This document shows positions 55,767 through 64,000 of a DNA stretch of 64,000 nt, one piece after another. The notes below the pieces were generated by a model. The model did not search any database. It worked only from the letters and a program-made list of their open reading frames with translations, and was not told the DNA's origin. The stretch is from Pseudomonas sp. GM49 (lineage in GTDB: Bacteria > Pseudomonadota > Gammaproteobacteria > Pseudomonadales > Pseudomonadaceae): contig NZ_AKJL01000110.1 of NCBI RefSeq assembly GCF_000282355.1, positions 1 to 64,000 on the forward strand, given 5' to 3'. Every line of letters begins with the position of its first letter. Within the stretch, counting starts at the first letter, position 1. Made by a program: the position numbers and the translations under genes.

Positions 55767-56906
55767 TTAACTTAAGTATGTGCGAGCGATGCGTTCAAAA
55801 ATTAGAGCTGAGGTTTCGAGCTTTTCTATATCGACATATTCATTAATGGCTCCGCTCATCCCGATCTCGCCGGGGCCGACGATGACCATGGGCAAACCAA
55901 GGGCTGGGCAAATGATGGCCGCATCGGTGTAGTACCCAACCCCCCCAGGGCCCAAATCACTACCTGTTTCTTCACGGTAAGCGGCGACGCAAAGTTCAAC
56001 GAATGGATGGTCGTCAGGCGTGTCGACTGCAGGCTTGTGATCCAATATCTCCAAGCTGATGTACGGCCCAGCAATAGCCTGAAATTGAGCGAGTACAGCT
56101 TCTGCAGAAGGACCAGGCGCCATGCGAATATCGATATCAGCCGATGCGCTGGATGGGACGAACGCGGCCTCGTGGCCGCCGCGAATTACGCCAACGTTGA
56201 TAGTCGGAGGCTTGACGTGGCGGTGTTCGGGCACATCCAGCGTTAGATCGTAGACTTTGTCCAGATAGCGAGCGAGTCGGATGATTGCGTTACCTCGATC
56301 ACCTGTGCGGTCTTCAGTAAACGCATTGTGCGTGTAATCGCCGGTCGCTGTAGCGCGTAACCACAGGGCACCTTTTTCCGTTACTAGTGGTCGGTTACCC
56401 GACGGCTCGCTAATCAACAATGCACCAACGCCATCGAGATGCCCATCTGCAACAAGGCGTTTGGCGCCGAGGCAGTCGGAGTTTTCCGCCGCCGAAAAGG
56501 TGAGTACGAGATCGCCTTTAAGGGGGGTGCCCGAGCGGGCGATCGCGATCATCGCCATGGTCATTGCTGCCATTCCACCTTTCATGTCAGCGGTGCCCCG
56601 GCCGTACAGGCGACCATCACGCATCTCGCCAGCAAAGGGGTCGACTGACCACTTTTTGAGGTCGACATCGATCGTGTCGAAATGGGCGGAGAACGCGAGA
56701 CCAGGCTTTTCCCCCGTACCCTTAAGTCGCGCCACTAAGTTGGTGCGATGCGGCAAAATCTCATAAACAATCGAGCCAATACCTTCTTCTCTGAGCTTTG
56801 CAGCGACAACGGAAGCTGCTTTTACTTCGTTGCCAGGCGGATAAATTGTGTTTTGCGCAATCAAGGCACGAGTAAGTTCCAGAGTTTCACTCATTTTTAT
56901 AGTCAT
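55767..56906 (-). CDS. M20-family amidohydrolase (ArgE/DapE-like) with altered second metal site
   Basis: A 379-residue cytosolic hydrolase of the ArgE/DapE/carboxypeptidase G2 family. Ligands of the first metal are kept: H75 (SAHFDT), D107 (GTADMKGG) and E167 (ISEPSGN). The general-base glutamate E141 is present, but the adjacent metal-2 ligand, normally glutamate, is N142 (SAAENSDCLG). The C-terminal metal-2 histidine (HxxNE in DapE) is G352 (SGAINEY). The domain-closing histidine H193 is kept. This suggests a one-metal enzyme. ATG 56906 lies four bases after the preceding stop; ATG 56894 is an alternative. Confidence 0.88.
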   Translation of the reverse strand: MTIKMSETLELTRALIAQNTIYPPGNEVKAASVVAAKLREEGIGSIVYEILPHRTNLVARLKGTGEKPGLAFSAHFDTIDVDLKKWSVDPFAGEMRDGRLYGRGTADMKGGMAAMTMAMIAIARSGTPLKGDLVLTFSAAENSDCLGAKRLVADGHLDGVGALLISEPSGNRPLVTEKGALWLRATATGDYTHNAFTEDRTGDRGNAIIRLARYLDKVYDLTLDVPEHRHVKPPTINVGVIRGGHEAAFVPSSASADIDIRMAPGPSAEAVLAQFQAIAGPYISLEILDHKPAVDTPDDHPFVELCVAAYREETGSDLGPGGVGYYTDAAIICPALGLPMVIVGPGEIGMSGAINEYVDIEKLETSALIFERIARTYLS

Positions 56907-56910
56907 CTGA

Positions 56911-57702
56911 TCACCACATTTCGCGAAGTAAACGGCCGTAGCCATTAATAGGGGTACTCCAACCAGCAAGAGTCAGGGCATGCCAGAAAGATGCTTGGTT
57001 GCTTGTAACCACGGGCAACCCGGTCTCGGCTTCGAGCATTTCAATTTCGCTCAGGGCCTTGGTGACGGTGCACGAAATGAAGATCGCATCTGCCCCGGCT
57101 AGATCGGACTGGCGTACGGCATCCACATAGACAGAAGCAGGGACGCTGCCGATGGCGTCATCAGTGTCACAGCCGATGGCACGGACTGAAGTGAATTGCA
57201 GGCCGCCTTCCGAAAGGAATTTGCACACATTGGCGGTCATCTCCATGGTGTAGGGTGTCACCAAAACAATCTTTTTTGCCCCTAGACGACGCAATGCAGC
57301 AAGTGAGGCGGTGGCTGGATTGGTGGTTGCGAGTCCTGGCCGACCTCGCGCCACTCTCGCGGCGATTTGATCAGGTCCGATCAAGGTTGAGGCAGCTGTA
57401 CAACCGAAGACGACTGCATCGAGCCGGGTATCAGGGATGATGAGCTTGACCGCTTCTTCGATCTCGTCCTGCAACGCGGTCAAAGTTCGATCGCTATTCG
57501 GTGTCTCCAGATAGATTCGAGTCGAATACACACCAATGTCATCGCCGGGCACGAGCTTATGGAAATCGCGCTCGATAACTGGGTCGGTAGACAGAACAAT
57601 CAACCCAATGCGCGCCTTAGTCCCATAAGGCTGTTCTAGATGACTGGGCAGATGCATCAGGATGTCAGCAGAATGATCGGGTTGCGTTTGTTCATTCAAC
57701 AT
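56911..57702 (-). CDS. Asp/Glu racemase-superfamily protein (maleate isomerase/EutA-like)
   Basis: A 263-residue protein. Two cysteines, C101 (VVFGCTAAST) and C211 (IFISCTVTKAL), are placed as the catalytic pair of maleate cis-trans isomerase, arylmalonate decarboxylase and ectoine-utilisation EutA. ARIGLIVLSTDPVIERDFHKL opens the first lobe. It could isomerise or racemise an acid produced by the other enzymes. It starts 12 bases after the PLP-enzyme gene. Confidence 0.88.
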   Translation of the reverse strand: MLNEQTQPDHSADILMHLPSHLEQPYGTKARIGLIVLSTDPVIERDFHKLVPGDDIGVYSTRIYLETPNSDRTLTALQDEIEEAVKLIIPDTRLDAVVFGCTAASTLIGPDQIAARVARGRPGLATTNPATASLAALRRLGAKKIVLVTPYTMEMTANVCKFLSEGGLQFTSVRAIGCDTDDAIGSVPASVYVDAVRQSDLAGADAIFISCTVTKALSEIEMLEAETGLPVVTSNQASFWHALTLAGWSTPINGYGRLLREMW

Positions 57703-57714
57703 AAAAAGTCCTCC

Positions 57715-59055
57715 TCAAAAGAAAGTGCGAACCGCACCGGTGACGCGGTAGTTGTCATCGACTAATAAAAGGCAGCGCCATTTATCGAAAGTCGTGCAGA
57801 CATGGGAGATTCCGAAACCCACCAGGTCGCCAACGCTAAGAGGCGAGTCCGGAGGGATATCAAGGTATGCATGCTGGTCATTGAGTTTCGTGACCCGGTG
57901 GCCAGCGGGTAGCGGAGCTGGGGCAGACATCACTCCAGGTCGAAGCCATTTGAGAGGCGTTGGCAGATCCCAATCGTAGGAAATGTCGCGCTTGCCCAAG
58001 GTAGCGAAGGCAAGGCCCGATTCAGGGCGAGACTGAATCGCTGCCCAGATTTCCAGTGCTGCTTGGAGTGGGTGACCCACTTCCCGTGCTGTCTTTGAGC
58101 GCTCGACCAATCGGTGATATGCACGCTCGTAAGCGATGCTATCGTGAGCGATATAGCATCCAGAGCGGATGACTACGTTAGCTGGTCGACGTGTTTTAAG
58201 GGCGCTCAATGCTTCACCAACTATGTCGAAATATTCAGATCCACCAGCAGTCAGCAATATCTCGTCAGAGGAAAACAGGTTTTCAGCATCGCAGCGCGAC
58301 GTGAGATCGCACATACTCGCCATCATGTCTGAGACGGCTTCTTCACGTTCCAGATGGGAGGTGCCTGGAGCAATGCCTTCGTAGCACTCAATGCCGCTTA
58401 ACACTAGCCATGGCCCTTGGTCACGAACATGGCGCGCCAGCGACAGAGCTTGGTTTACCGTGCGGATCCCCGTACGCCCACTCCATGCCCCCATTTCTAG
58501 TAATACATTAATGGTGGCATTGCCCCTCGCCTTGGCGGCCTCTGCAAGGGCATCGACCCCCTCTTGGCTATCGATCAGGCAATGGAATACTAAATCAGGG
58601 TGAGCCTCCTGAATATCCAGGATGAGGCGAATGTTTTCGGTGCCAACTAGTTGATTCGCAAGAATTACGCGACGGATTCCCACACCTGCTAAAAATGCGA
58701 CCTGCTGAGCCGTGGCAGCGGTAATTCCCCACGCACCGTCTTCCATTTGCATCTGAAAAATTTCAGGTGACATCACCGTTTTGCCATGCGGCGCGATCTT
58801 CAAACCGGATAAGTCGAGGAAGCGATGCATCCAGTCTCGATTGGCGCTAATAGCTGCCGTTTTAAGCAAGGCTACCGGCATAGGCAAGTTATCTTCGAGC
58901 AGTGATAGACCTGCTGAGCCGAGGTCGGAGTAGGAGCCCTTAAATGACTCTGGTACACCCTTACAAAACTCAGGTTTATCAGCGGCGTAGACCACAAGTT
59001 TCCTGGTCAGGATTTCCGCGTTATAAGCACGAGAACTGTGATGACGTTGCGACAT
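57715..59055 (-). CDS. PLP enzyme of the D-threonine aldolase/D-serine dehydratase fold (amino acid deaminase-like)
   Basis: A 446-residue fold-type III PLP enzyme. The lysine is K92 in LKIAPHGKTVMSPEIF, equivalent to RPHxKTHK in D-threonine aldolases. GMECYEG-like GIECYEGIAPG, ILLTAGGSEYFDIV and the C-terminal domain with DQHAYLDIPPDSPLSVGDLVGFGISHVCTTFD contain the histidine and cysteine used for metal binding in this group. It probably acts on a D- or beta-hydroxy amino acid. ATG 59055 is chosen over a TTG at 59142. It is the first gene of a four-gene operon. Confidence 0.88.
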   Translation of the reverse strand: MSQRHHSSRAYNAEILTRKLVVYAADKPEFCKGVPESFKGSYSDLGSAGLSLLEDNLPMPVALLKTAAISANRDWMHRFLDLSGLKIAPHGKTVMSPEIFQMQMEDGAWGITAATAQQVAFLAGVGIRRVILANQLVGTENIRLILDIQEAHPDLVFHCLIDSQEGVDALAEAAKARGNATINVLLEMGAWSGRTGIRTVNQALSLARHVRDQGPWLVLSGIECYEGIAPGTSHLEREEAVSDMMASMCDLTSRCDAENLFSSDEILLTAGGSEYFDIVGEALSALKTRRPANVVIRSGCYIAHDSIAYERAYHRLVERSKTAREVGHPLQAALEIWAAIQSRPESGLAFATLGKRDISYDWDLPTPLKWLRPGVMSAPAPLPAGHRVTKLNDQHAYLDIPPDSPLSVGDLVGFGISHVCTTFDKWRCLLLVDDNYRVTGAVRTFF

Positions 59056-59572
59056 AATATTAATCCACGTCGAGTTTAATTCGGCGGAAGAGTCGCCGCC
59101 GACGATCAAACTATCCACGTAAATACAATTCGAGAAAATCAATAATTGCTGTTGGACTTGTTAGCAATGGTTATAGCTGGCCAGTTACCGAAGAGGTGCC
59201 TACCTACCAGTCAGACCTTCCTGGGCGCAGCTACTAGGCACGGGCTGGGTGTTTTAGGCGTGGGCTGGGTGTTCTATAGAACCTTTGATTTTATTCGACT
59301 GCTCATCTGCCTAATCCACGCATCAAAGGAGGCTGCACCAAAGCTGTGCATTTTTATCAATAGGTAAGCACAGGTTACATATCTGTCGGTTTTTTTAGTT
59401 TGTGCCTAATCCTAGGCGTGGTCATGATCTTCAGGACAGCGAATGCGAAGGAGGAACGCGAGATAGAATTTGGTTTTCGCCAACCATCATTGTTTGCGCT
59501 TTGGCCCATCAATAGCGGCCCTTGGGCAATACATACTTTCCCTGAAGACAAGCTATGTAGAGGACAACAAAA
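59056..59572. promoter_or_regulatory. Divergent promoter region with a 20-base tandem repeat
   Basis: This 517-base gap between two divergent operons holds no convincing gene. Two adjacent 20-base copies, 59235-59254 and 59255-59274, agree at 17 positions (core GGGCTGGGTGTT). A partial third copy, TAGGCGTGG, lies at 59413-59421. They could be binding sites for one of the island's regulators. Confidence 0.5.
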
Positions 59573-60391
59573 ATGAATAACAAACTCACATCAACGCTGG
59601 TAGCGCTATTTTTTTCGCTTGGTGCTGGGGCTGCTGTTGCAGCGGACCTGACCGGAAAGACGATTCGAGTCGGTGGAGATTTGACTTATCCTCCGTACGA
59701 CTACTTCCTTGATAAAAAACCAGCGGGATTTGACCCGGAGTTCATGCAGCTCCTAGCGGATGCCGGTGGATTCAAAGTGGCATCGGTAGACACCCGTTTT
59801 GAGAACCTTGTCATCGGCGTGAGCGGCAACAAGTTTGATGTGATTGCGTCCGCTCTTTATATCAATCCCGAGCGTTCTCGACAGATCGCCTTCATTCCCT
59901 ATATGAAAACAGGGATTTCAATTGCTGTCTTGTCAACCAGTAGTTTCAAGCCACTTACTCCAGAGGAGTTTTGCGGTAAGCGTATTGGCTTTATCAAAGG
60001 CGCTGCCTATAAACCGAAATTAGAGCAATTGTCCAAGGAATTGTGCGCCCCCAAAGGGACGATAATCGATATTCGAGAATTTCCAAGCTCACCTGAAGCT
60101 ACTCAAGCCCTGCTTTCGGGCAACATCGACGCACAAACCGATGACTCTGCAGTTATCAAAATGGCTGTTGAAAAGACGTCCGGGCGAGTGATGATTTCAA
60201 GCAAGGAAAACATCTTCCCCGTGCTTGGCGGGCTTGGGCTCAACAAAAACAACGTCGATCTCAAAGCTGGCTTGGAAGCGGCATTCGCCAAAATAAAAGC
60301 CAATGGTAAATATTACGAACTTCTCAAGGCCTATAACATTTCCGAGCCAAGCCCGGATGAGGTAGCAAAAGTCCTTGCGTCAGAAAATTGA
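59573..60391 (+). CDS. Amino acid ABC transporter periplasmic binding protein, transporter 2
   Basis: A 272-residue protein with signal peptide MNNKLTSTLVALFFSLGAGAAVA cleaved before ADLTGKTIRVGGDLTYPPYDYF. The SBP_bac_3 fold shows GFDPEFMQLLADAGG, ASALYINPERSRQIAFIPYMKTG and IDAQTDDSAVIKM, where the ligand-binding aspartate is expected. Two cysteines (EFCGK and KELCAPK) may form a disulfide. It is only distantly similar to the transporter 1 protein, so the ligands may differ. Confidence 0.9.
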   Translation: MNNKLTSTLVALFFSLGAGAAVAADLTGKTIRVGGDLTYPPYDYFLDKKPAGFDPEFMQLLADAGGFKVASVDTRFENLVIGVSGNKFDVIASALYINPERSRQIAFIPYMKTGISIAVLSTSSFKPLTPEEFCGKRIGFIKGAAYKPKLEQLSKELCAPKGTIIDIREFPSSPEATQALLSGNIDAQTDDSAVIKMAVEKTSGRVMISSKENIFPVLGGLGLNKNNVDLKAGLEAAFAKIKANGKYYELLKAYNISEPSPDEVAKVLASEN

Positions 60392-60410
60392 TTGCAGCAC
60401 TTTGTTGTTA

Positions 60411-60437
60411 CGCAACTTCAGGTCATCTGAAGTTGCG
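60411..60437 (+). other. Intercistronic hairpin between binding protein and fused transporter gene
   Basis: Perfect 11-base stem CGCAACTTCAG / CTGAAGTTGCG with a 5-base loop and no T tract. It lies 19 bases after the binding-protein stop; such hairpins commonly raise the level of the upstream message. Confidence 0.7.
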
Positions 60438-60466
60438 GATGTTATCGTGTTAGGGGATGACTAGTG

Positions 60467-61972
60467 ATGATTGATTTACAATATATATTCACATTGCTGC
60501 TGGATGCTGATTTTTGGTTGGCAAGTATTAATGTCGTAACCTTGAGTATTTTGACTTGGGGTGCCGGATTATTGCTAGGCCTATGCCTGGCACTTGCAAA
60601 GGAATCATCGACACTGGCAGTGCGCAAGGCGGCTGAAGTCTATGTTTGGTTCTTTCGCAGCCTCCCTCTATTAGTCTTATTGATTTTTGTTTACAACTTA
60701 CCGCAACTTATTCCACAGCTGCAAGGAGCATTATCTAATCCTTTTGCCGCGGGCCTAATCGCTATGATAGCGAGTGAAACGGCCTATATGGCGGAGATTT
60801 ACCGCGGAGGTCTTATTGGTGTGCCGAAAGGACAGCAGGAGGCCGGGCGTGCTCTTGGGATTCGTTATTTAGGAAGACTCAGACTTATTGTTGTTCCGCA
60901 GGCGTTTCGTATCGCACTACCTAGCTTGTCGAACGAATTCATTACGATCGTTAAGCTGACCTCTTTGGTTTCAGTCATTTCTTTGAATGAGTTGCTTCTG
61001 GTAGGGCAACGGCTTTACACTCAAAATTTCAAGGTTATTGACACGTTAATCGTAGTTGCTTTGTATTACGTTCTAATCGTTAGCGTATTCAGTTTTCTTG
61101 TTGCGCGTCTTGAGGCATGGCTGGACGTTTCGCTACGCCGACAGAAACAAACTTTGGCCGATCCTAGCTTACCAATAGAAAATGCGACTCCAACTGCAAG
61201 CATTCGACCACTGCGAAAGCTAAAAACGTCACTTGTAATCGACATGCACGGAATATCAAAATCCTTTGGTTCAAAACGTGTATTGAACGATGTTTCGCTC
61301 GATGTCCATGAAGGAGAGGTAATCAGTATTATTGGGCCGTCCGGCTCTGGAAAAACCACGCTAATTCGTACTATCAATGCTTTGCAAGATATTGATGGAG
61401 GCGCAATTGTTTTTGATGGTAAGCCTTGGCTTGGCGCCCCAGAAGGGCACTACCAAATGGCTGGTGATTTCCATAGCCGGATTATGGACATCGGTATGGT
61501 GTTCCAAAATTTCAACTTGTTTCCTCATCTCAGCATCCTTGACAACGTGATGATGGCGCCGATCTATCATCGGCGGGGCAATCGCGACGTAATTCGTGAG
61601 AAAGCCTTGGCTGCACTGCGTAAAGTCGACATGCAGAGCCATGCGAACAAGTTCCCACATCAATTGTCTGGCGGGCAGCAACAGCGTGTTGCGATCGCCC
61701 GAGCCCTGGCGATGGAACCTCGCATCATGCTGTTTGATGAGCCAACCTCCGCCCTAGATCCTGAACTTGTAAACGAAGTACTACGCGTAATTGAGAAGCT
61801 TGCTGACGAAGGTATGACCATGGTCATCGTGACCCATGAAATGCGATTTGCACGCAAGATTTCTGATCGGATCGTGTTCATGGAGAACGGTGCGATAGTT
61901 ACCAAGGGCGCTCCTGAAAGCCTTTTTGGTGAAACGGACAGCCGACTCGCCGCCTTCCTATCACAGGCTTGA
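60467..61972 (+). CDS. Fused amino acid ABC transporter permease-ATPase, transporter 2
   Basis: A 501-residue fusion. Residues 1 to about 225 are a HisM-type permease with five helices ([22 protein letters not shown], coupling loop [26 protein letters not shown]). A linker of about 35 residues leads to an ATPase with Walker [10 protein letters not shown], signature [16 protein letters not shown], Walker [15 protein letters not shown] and switch THEM. Such fusions occur in some polar amino acid transporters. GTG 60464 is an equally placed start (AGGGGA upstream). Its stop overlaps the amidase start. Confidence 0.92.
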   Translation: MIDLQYIFTLLLDADFWLASINVVTLSILTWGAGLLLGLCLALAKESSTLAVRKAAEVYVWFFRSLPLLVLLIFVYNLPQLIPQLQGALSNPFAAGLIAMIASETAYMAEIYRGGLIGVPKGQQEAGRALGIRYLGRLRLIVVPQAFRIALPSLSNEFITIVKLTSLVSVISLNELLLVGQRLYTQNFKVIDTLIVVALYYVLIVSVFSFLVARLEAWLDVSLRRQKQTLADPSLPIENATPTASIRPLRKLKTSLVIDMHGISKSFGSKRVLNDVSLDVHEGEVISIIGPSGSGKTTLIRTINALQDIDGGAIVFDGKPWLGAPEGHYQMAGDFHSRIMDIGMVFQNFNLFPHLSILDNVMMAPIYHRRGNRDVIREKALAALRKVDMQSHANKFPHQLSGGQQQRVAIARALAMEPRIMLFDEPTSALDPELVNEVLRVIEKLADEGMTMVIVTHEMRFARKISDRIVFMENGAIVTKGAPESLFGETDSRLAAFLSQA

Positions 61973-63372
61973 TGGTTATCATGAATAGGTATTCCGGTAT
62001 GGCGCATTCACTCGGCATAAAACCAATCAGCTCATTAGTCAACGACATAGCGACGGGATGGACGAGTAGTGTCCAATTGGTCAGCGATGCACTGGAACGT
62101 ATTGAACGTCATCTCCATGACGGTGGTTGTGCATATGTGGATGTGGATCGTGAGGCCGCCATGAGGGCTGCGAGAACCAGTGATATGGATCGGGCAGCCG
62201 GTCGGGAATTATCCCCACTGGCCGGTTTGCCCATTTCGATCAAGGATCTCTTCGACGTCAGGGGTCAGGTGACTACAGCTGGATCATCGCTGCTGGCACA
62301 AGCTCCACCTGCGTTAGATGATGCATTCGCTGTGGCGCGCCTGCGCGCCGCAGGTGCTGTGATGTTGGGTCGAACCAACATGAGCGAGTTCGCTTTCTCA
62401 GGACTAGGCCTCAATCCACATTACGGCACGCCCGTGAATCCTTACGACAATGATCGGATCGCTGGTGGTTCAAGTTCAGGAGCTGCAGTTAGTGTCGCGC
62501 TCGATATGGCGGTCGCCGGACTCGGCACTGATACGGGTGGTTCCTTACGGATACCAGCAGCATTTTGCGCCTTGGTCGGTTTCAAGCCAACTGCATCGCG
62601 GGTGCCTACTTTGGGGACGCTGCCTTTGGCAGAAAGCCTAGACTCGATCGGTGCAATAGCGCATAGCGTGGCAGATTGCATCTTGCTGGATCAGGTGCTT
62701 TCAGGCCAATTGCTTGATACACGGCCTGCAAATCTAAGGGGATTACGTGTGGCGGTAACACGGGACTTTGTCTTGGATAATCTTGATCGTGAAGTAGGCG
62801 CTGCGTTTGAACGCGTGCTGAAATTGCTTAACGATGCTGGGGCTGTCATTCACTGGTTTGATTTTTCAGAGCTTTGCGAGTTGCCGAGCATTAATGAGTC
62901 AGGTGGACTGACTGCTGCGGAGTCTTGGAACTTTCATCAGCACTGGCTACAAAGCGAACTCGATACAAGATACGACCCACGTGTAGCCCAGCGAATCCGA
63001 CGGGGAGCGTCGCTGAGCGCCGCAGATTACCTTGAATTGATAGGTCATCGGCGTCGTTTATCAGAAGAGGCAAAGGCTCGCTTAAGCGATTTTGACGTCT
63101 GGTTGATGCCCACCGTTGCATGCACGGCGCCGCTATTGAAAGAACTTGAAAAGAACGACGAGCTTTTTTTTGCCACCAATGCACTAGTACTTCGCAACAC
63201 CAGCGTCATCAACTTCATCGATGGTTGCGCTATTAGTGTACCGTGCCATCTCCCGGGGGAGCTTGCTATTGGACTGAGCATTTGTGGTTTGAATGGTCAT
63301 GACGCGAGGGTCCTTCAGGCTGCACGAAGCATTGAAGTATTACTTTCCGAGTACCTGTCCGTGCCCCACTGA
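61972..63372 (+). CDS. Amidase-signature hydrolase, copy 2
   Basis: A 466-residue paralogue of the amidase at 49467. The triad is K91 (LPISIKDLFD), a cis serine in GGSSSG near 168 and nucleophile S191 (TDTGGSLRIP). Long stretches such as NMSEFAFSGLGLNPHYGTP and GFKPTASRVP are identical in both. Start ATG 61972 overlaps the transporter stop (TGATG); ATG 61981 is an alternative. Being co-translated with an ABC transporter, it probably acts on the imported compound. Confidence 0.92.
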   Translation: MVIMNRYSGMAHSLGIKPISSLVNDIATGWTSSVQLVSDALERIERHLHDGGCAYVDVDREAAMRAARTSDMDRAAGRELSPLAGLPISIKDLFDVRGQVTTAGSSLLAQAPPALDDAFAVARLRAAGAVMLGRTNMSEFAFSGLGLNPHYGTPVNPYDNDRIAGGSSSGAAVSVALDMAVAGLGTDTGGSLRIPAAFCALVGFKPTASRVPTLGTLPLAESLDSIGAIAHSVADCILLDQVLSGQLLDTRPANLRGLRVAVTRDFVLDNLDREVGAAFERVLKLLNDAGAVIHWFDFSELCELPSINESGGLTAAESWNFHQHWLQSELDTRYDPRVAQRIRRGASLSAADYLELIGHRRRLSEEAKARLSDFDVWLMPTVACTAPLLKELEKNDELFFATNALVLRNTSVINFIDGCAISVPCHLPGELAIGLSICGLNGHDARVLQAARSIEVLLSEYLSVPH

Positions 63373-63448
63373 TCAAACGTCACCCTGCAGGAGCCTGATG
63401 TACCAGCAACTTACGTAAACACCCAGCAGATTTGATTGAGAGGGCAGC

Positions 63449-63799
63449 ATGTAAAAGGAAAAGGCGTATTCCGATTTCATCCATCAGGATGGCTGGATCT
63501 CTTTTTCTGGCAAAGCGGGCGCTATGGCTCATGGCTCGGTGCCGGATGACTTCGTGGAGTAGGCCGATCAAGCGATCCTAAACCTGAAAGCAGTAATGGC
63601 GACGGCAGATTGCACCGTGGACAACTTGGTGAAGGTGACCATCTTCCTGACTAGCATGGACGACTACGTTGCGTTCAACGAAATCTATATCTGTCACTTC
63701 CCTGGCCGTCGCCCAGCTCGCTCTTGTGTGGCGATCTCCGGCCTGCCGCAGAATGCCAAAGTCGAAATTGAAGCTGCGGGTTATGTCAGGAAAGGCTGA
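63449..63799 (+). pseudogene. RidA-family pseudogene with an in-frame stop
   Basis: The frame reads KAYSDFIHQDGWISFSGKAG, then a TAG at 63560-63562 where the family has glutamine (DFVEQ), then ADQAILNLKAVMATADCTVDNLVKVTIFL and VEIEAAGYVRKG. A TAA at 63452-63454 also follows the only upstream ATG. One CAG to TAG change explains the internal stop. An internal ATG at 63596 could make a 67-residue fragment, unlikely to fold. It follows the amidase gene by 76 bases. Confidence 0.82.
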
Positions 63800-63849
63800 G
63801 GGCGTTTAGAAAACCAGTTTTATCCCTAATCAACACTTTAGGGGTTTAA

Positions 63850-63903
63850 GGCTTGAGGTTCTGACTGGCTCTTCCCAGGCAGAACTCTCAAGCCTTCATT
63901 TTT
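63850..63903 (+). terminator. Terminator after the RidA pseudogene
   Basis: GGCTTGAGGTTCTG (63850-63863) pairs with CAGAAC-T-CTCAAGCC (63880-63894), one base bulged, followed by a T-rich tract. Bases 63904-64000 show nothing I can support. Confidence 0.75.
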
Positions 63904-64000
63904 AGCCTGAAAAAAGCCGAGCGCTGCCAAAGATAGACTCGACTGGGCGGCGGTTTGGCACCAAGTAGTTAACGTATCAATGGCTGCTTATGGCTGCTGT

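Noticed and set aside
51082-59055. A hydroxyectoine or beta-hydroxyaspartate pathway
   Set aside because: EutB-, EutA- and aldolase-fold-like enzymes are present, but EutC, the ectoine hydrolase, the aminotransferase and the iminosuccinate reductase are absent.
59146-59367. A 73-codon forward frame in the divergent promoter region
   Set aside because: Its middle is created by the tandem repeat, it has no ribosome binding site, and it shows no recognisable features.

Overview
The window reads as a Pseudomonas chromosome, most like the P. fluorescens group. This rests on a complete braCDEFG branched-chain amino acid operon, NhaA, PdxH, DinG, SlyB-like and OmpA-like lipoproteins, and two classes of Pseudomonas REP palindromes between genes. 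Bases 1 to about 32,500 are ordinary G+C-rich core genome. From about 32,500 to the right edge is accessory DNA that is visibly richer in A+T after 43 kb.

Core part: a truncated MFS transporter; a YkgJ protein; a MHYT-GGDEF-EAL c-di-GMP protein; a beta-hydroxyacid dehydrogenase; a large lone tubulin/FtsZ-superfamily protein (4285-6480); DUF2288; braC and braDEFG with a structured leader and two terminators; a divergent LysR/SDR pair; small secreted proteins; an FAD oxidoreductase; a PLP cysteine-synthase-like enzyme; nhaA; slyB-like; pdxH; an OmpA lipoprotein with a histone-H1-like tail; an EstB-type esterase; an agarase-like glycoside hydrolase; dinG; a CopD-like membrane protein; a collagen-like secreted protein with DUF1145; two tandem OmpA/thrombospondin-repeat lipoproteins; and a DUF6231 protein, the last core gene.

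Accessory part: directly after DUF6231 lies an operon of three tyrosine recombinases and a small DNA-binding protein with 1-4 nt overlaps. This is the ginABCD signature of GInt genomic islands, preceded by repeats that may be its attachment site. An XRE regulator, its palindromic operator and a gene cut by an insertion follow. The insertion is an IS66-family element (38938-42978) with matching terminal inverted repeats. Its transposase is broken twice, and it encloses a RidA and a LysR gene as passengers.

The rest of the island (43.3-63.8 kb) looks like one metabolic unit for a nitrogen compound. It holds an AlaX tRNA-editing protein, a chemoreceptor with the full amino-acid-binding motif of dCache receptors, two polar amino acid ABC transporters, two paralogous amidases, a nitrilase, a PLP dehydratase, a D-threonine-aldolase-fold PLP enzyme, an Asp/Glu-racemase-like enzyme, an M20 hydrolase that seems to have lost one metal site, RidA proteins (one a pseudogene), and IclR and LysR regulators. 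Overlapping starts and stops give two tight operons: nitrilase-dehydratase-87 aa ORF-amidase, and PLP enzyme-racemase-M20-RidA. The substrate cannot be read from sequence; a nitrile- or amide-containing or beta-substituted amino acid is the working inference. The right end of the island lies outside the window.
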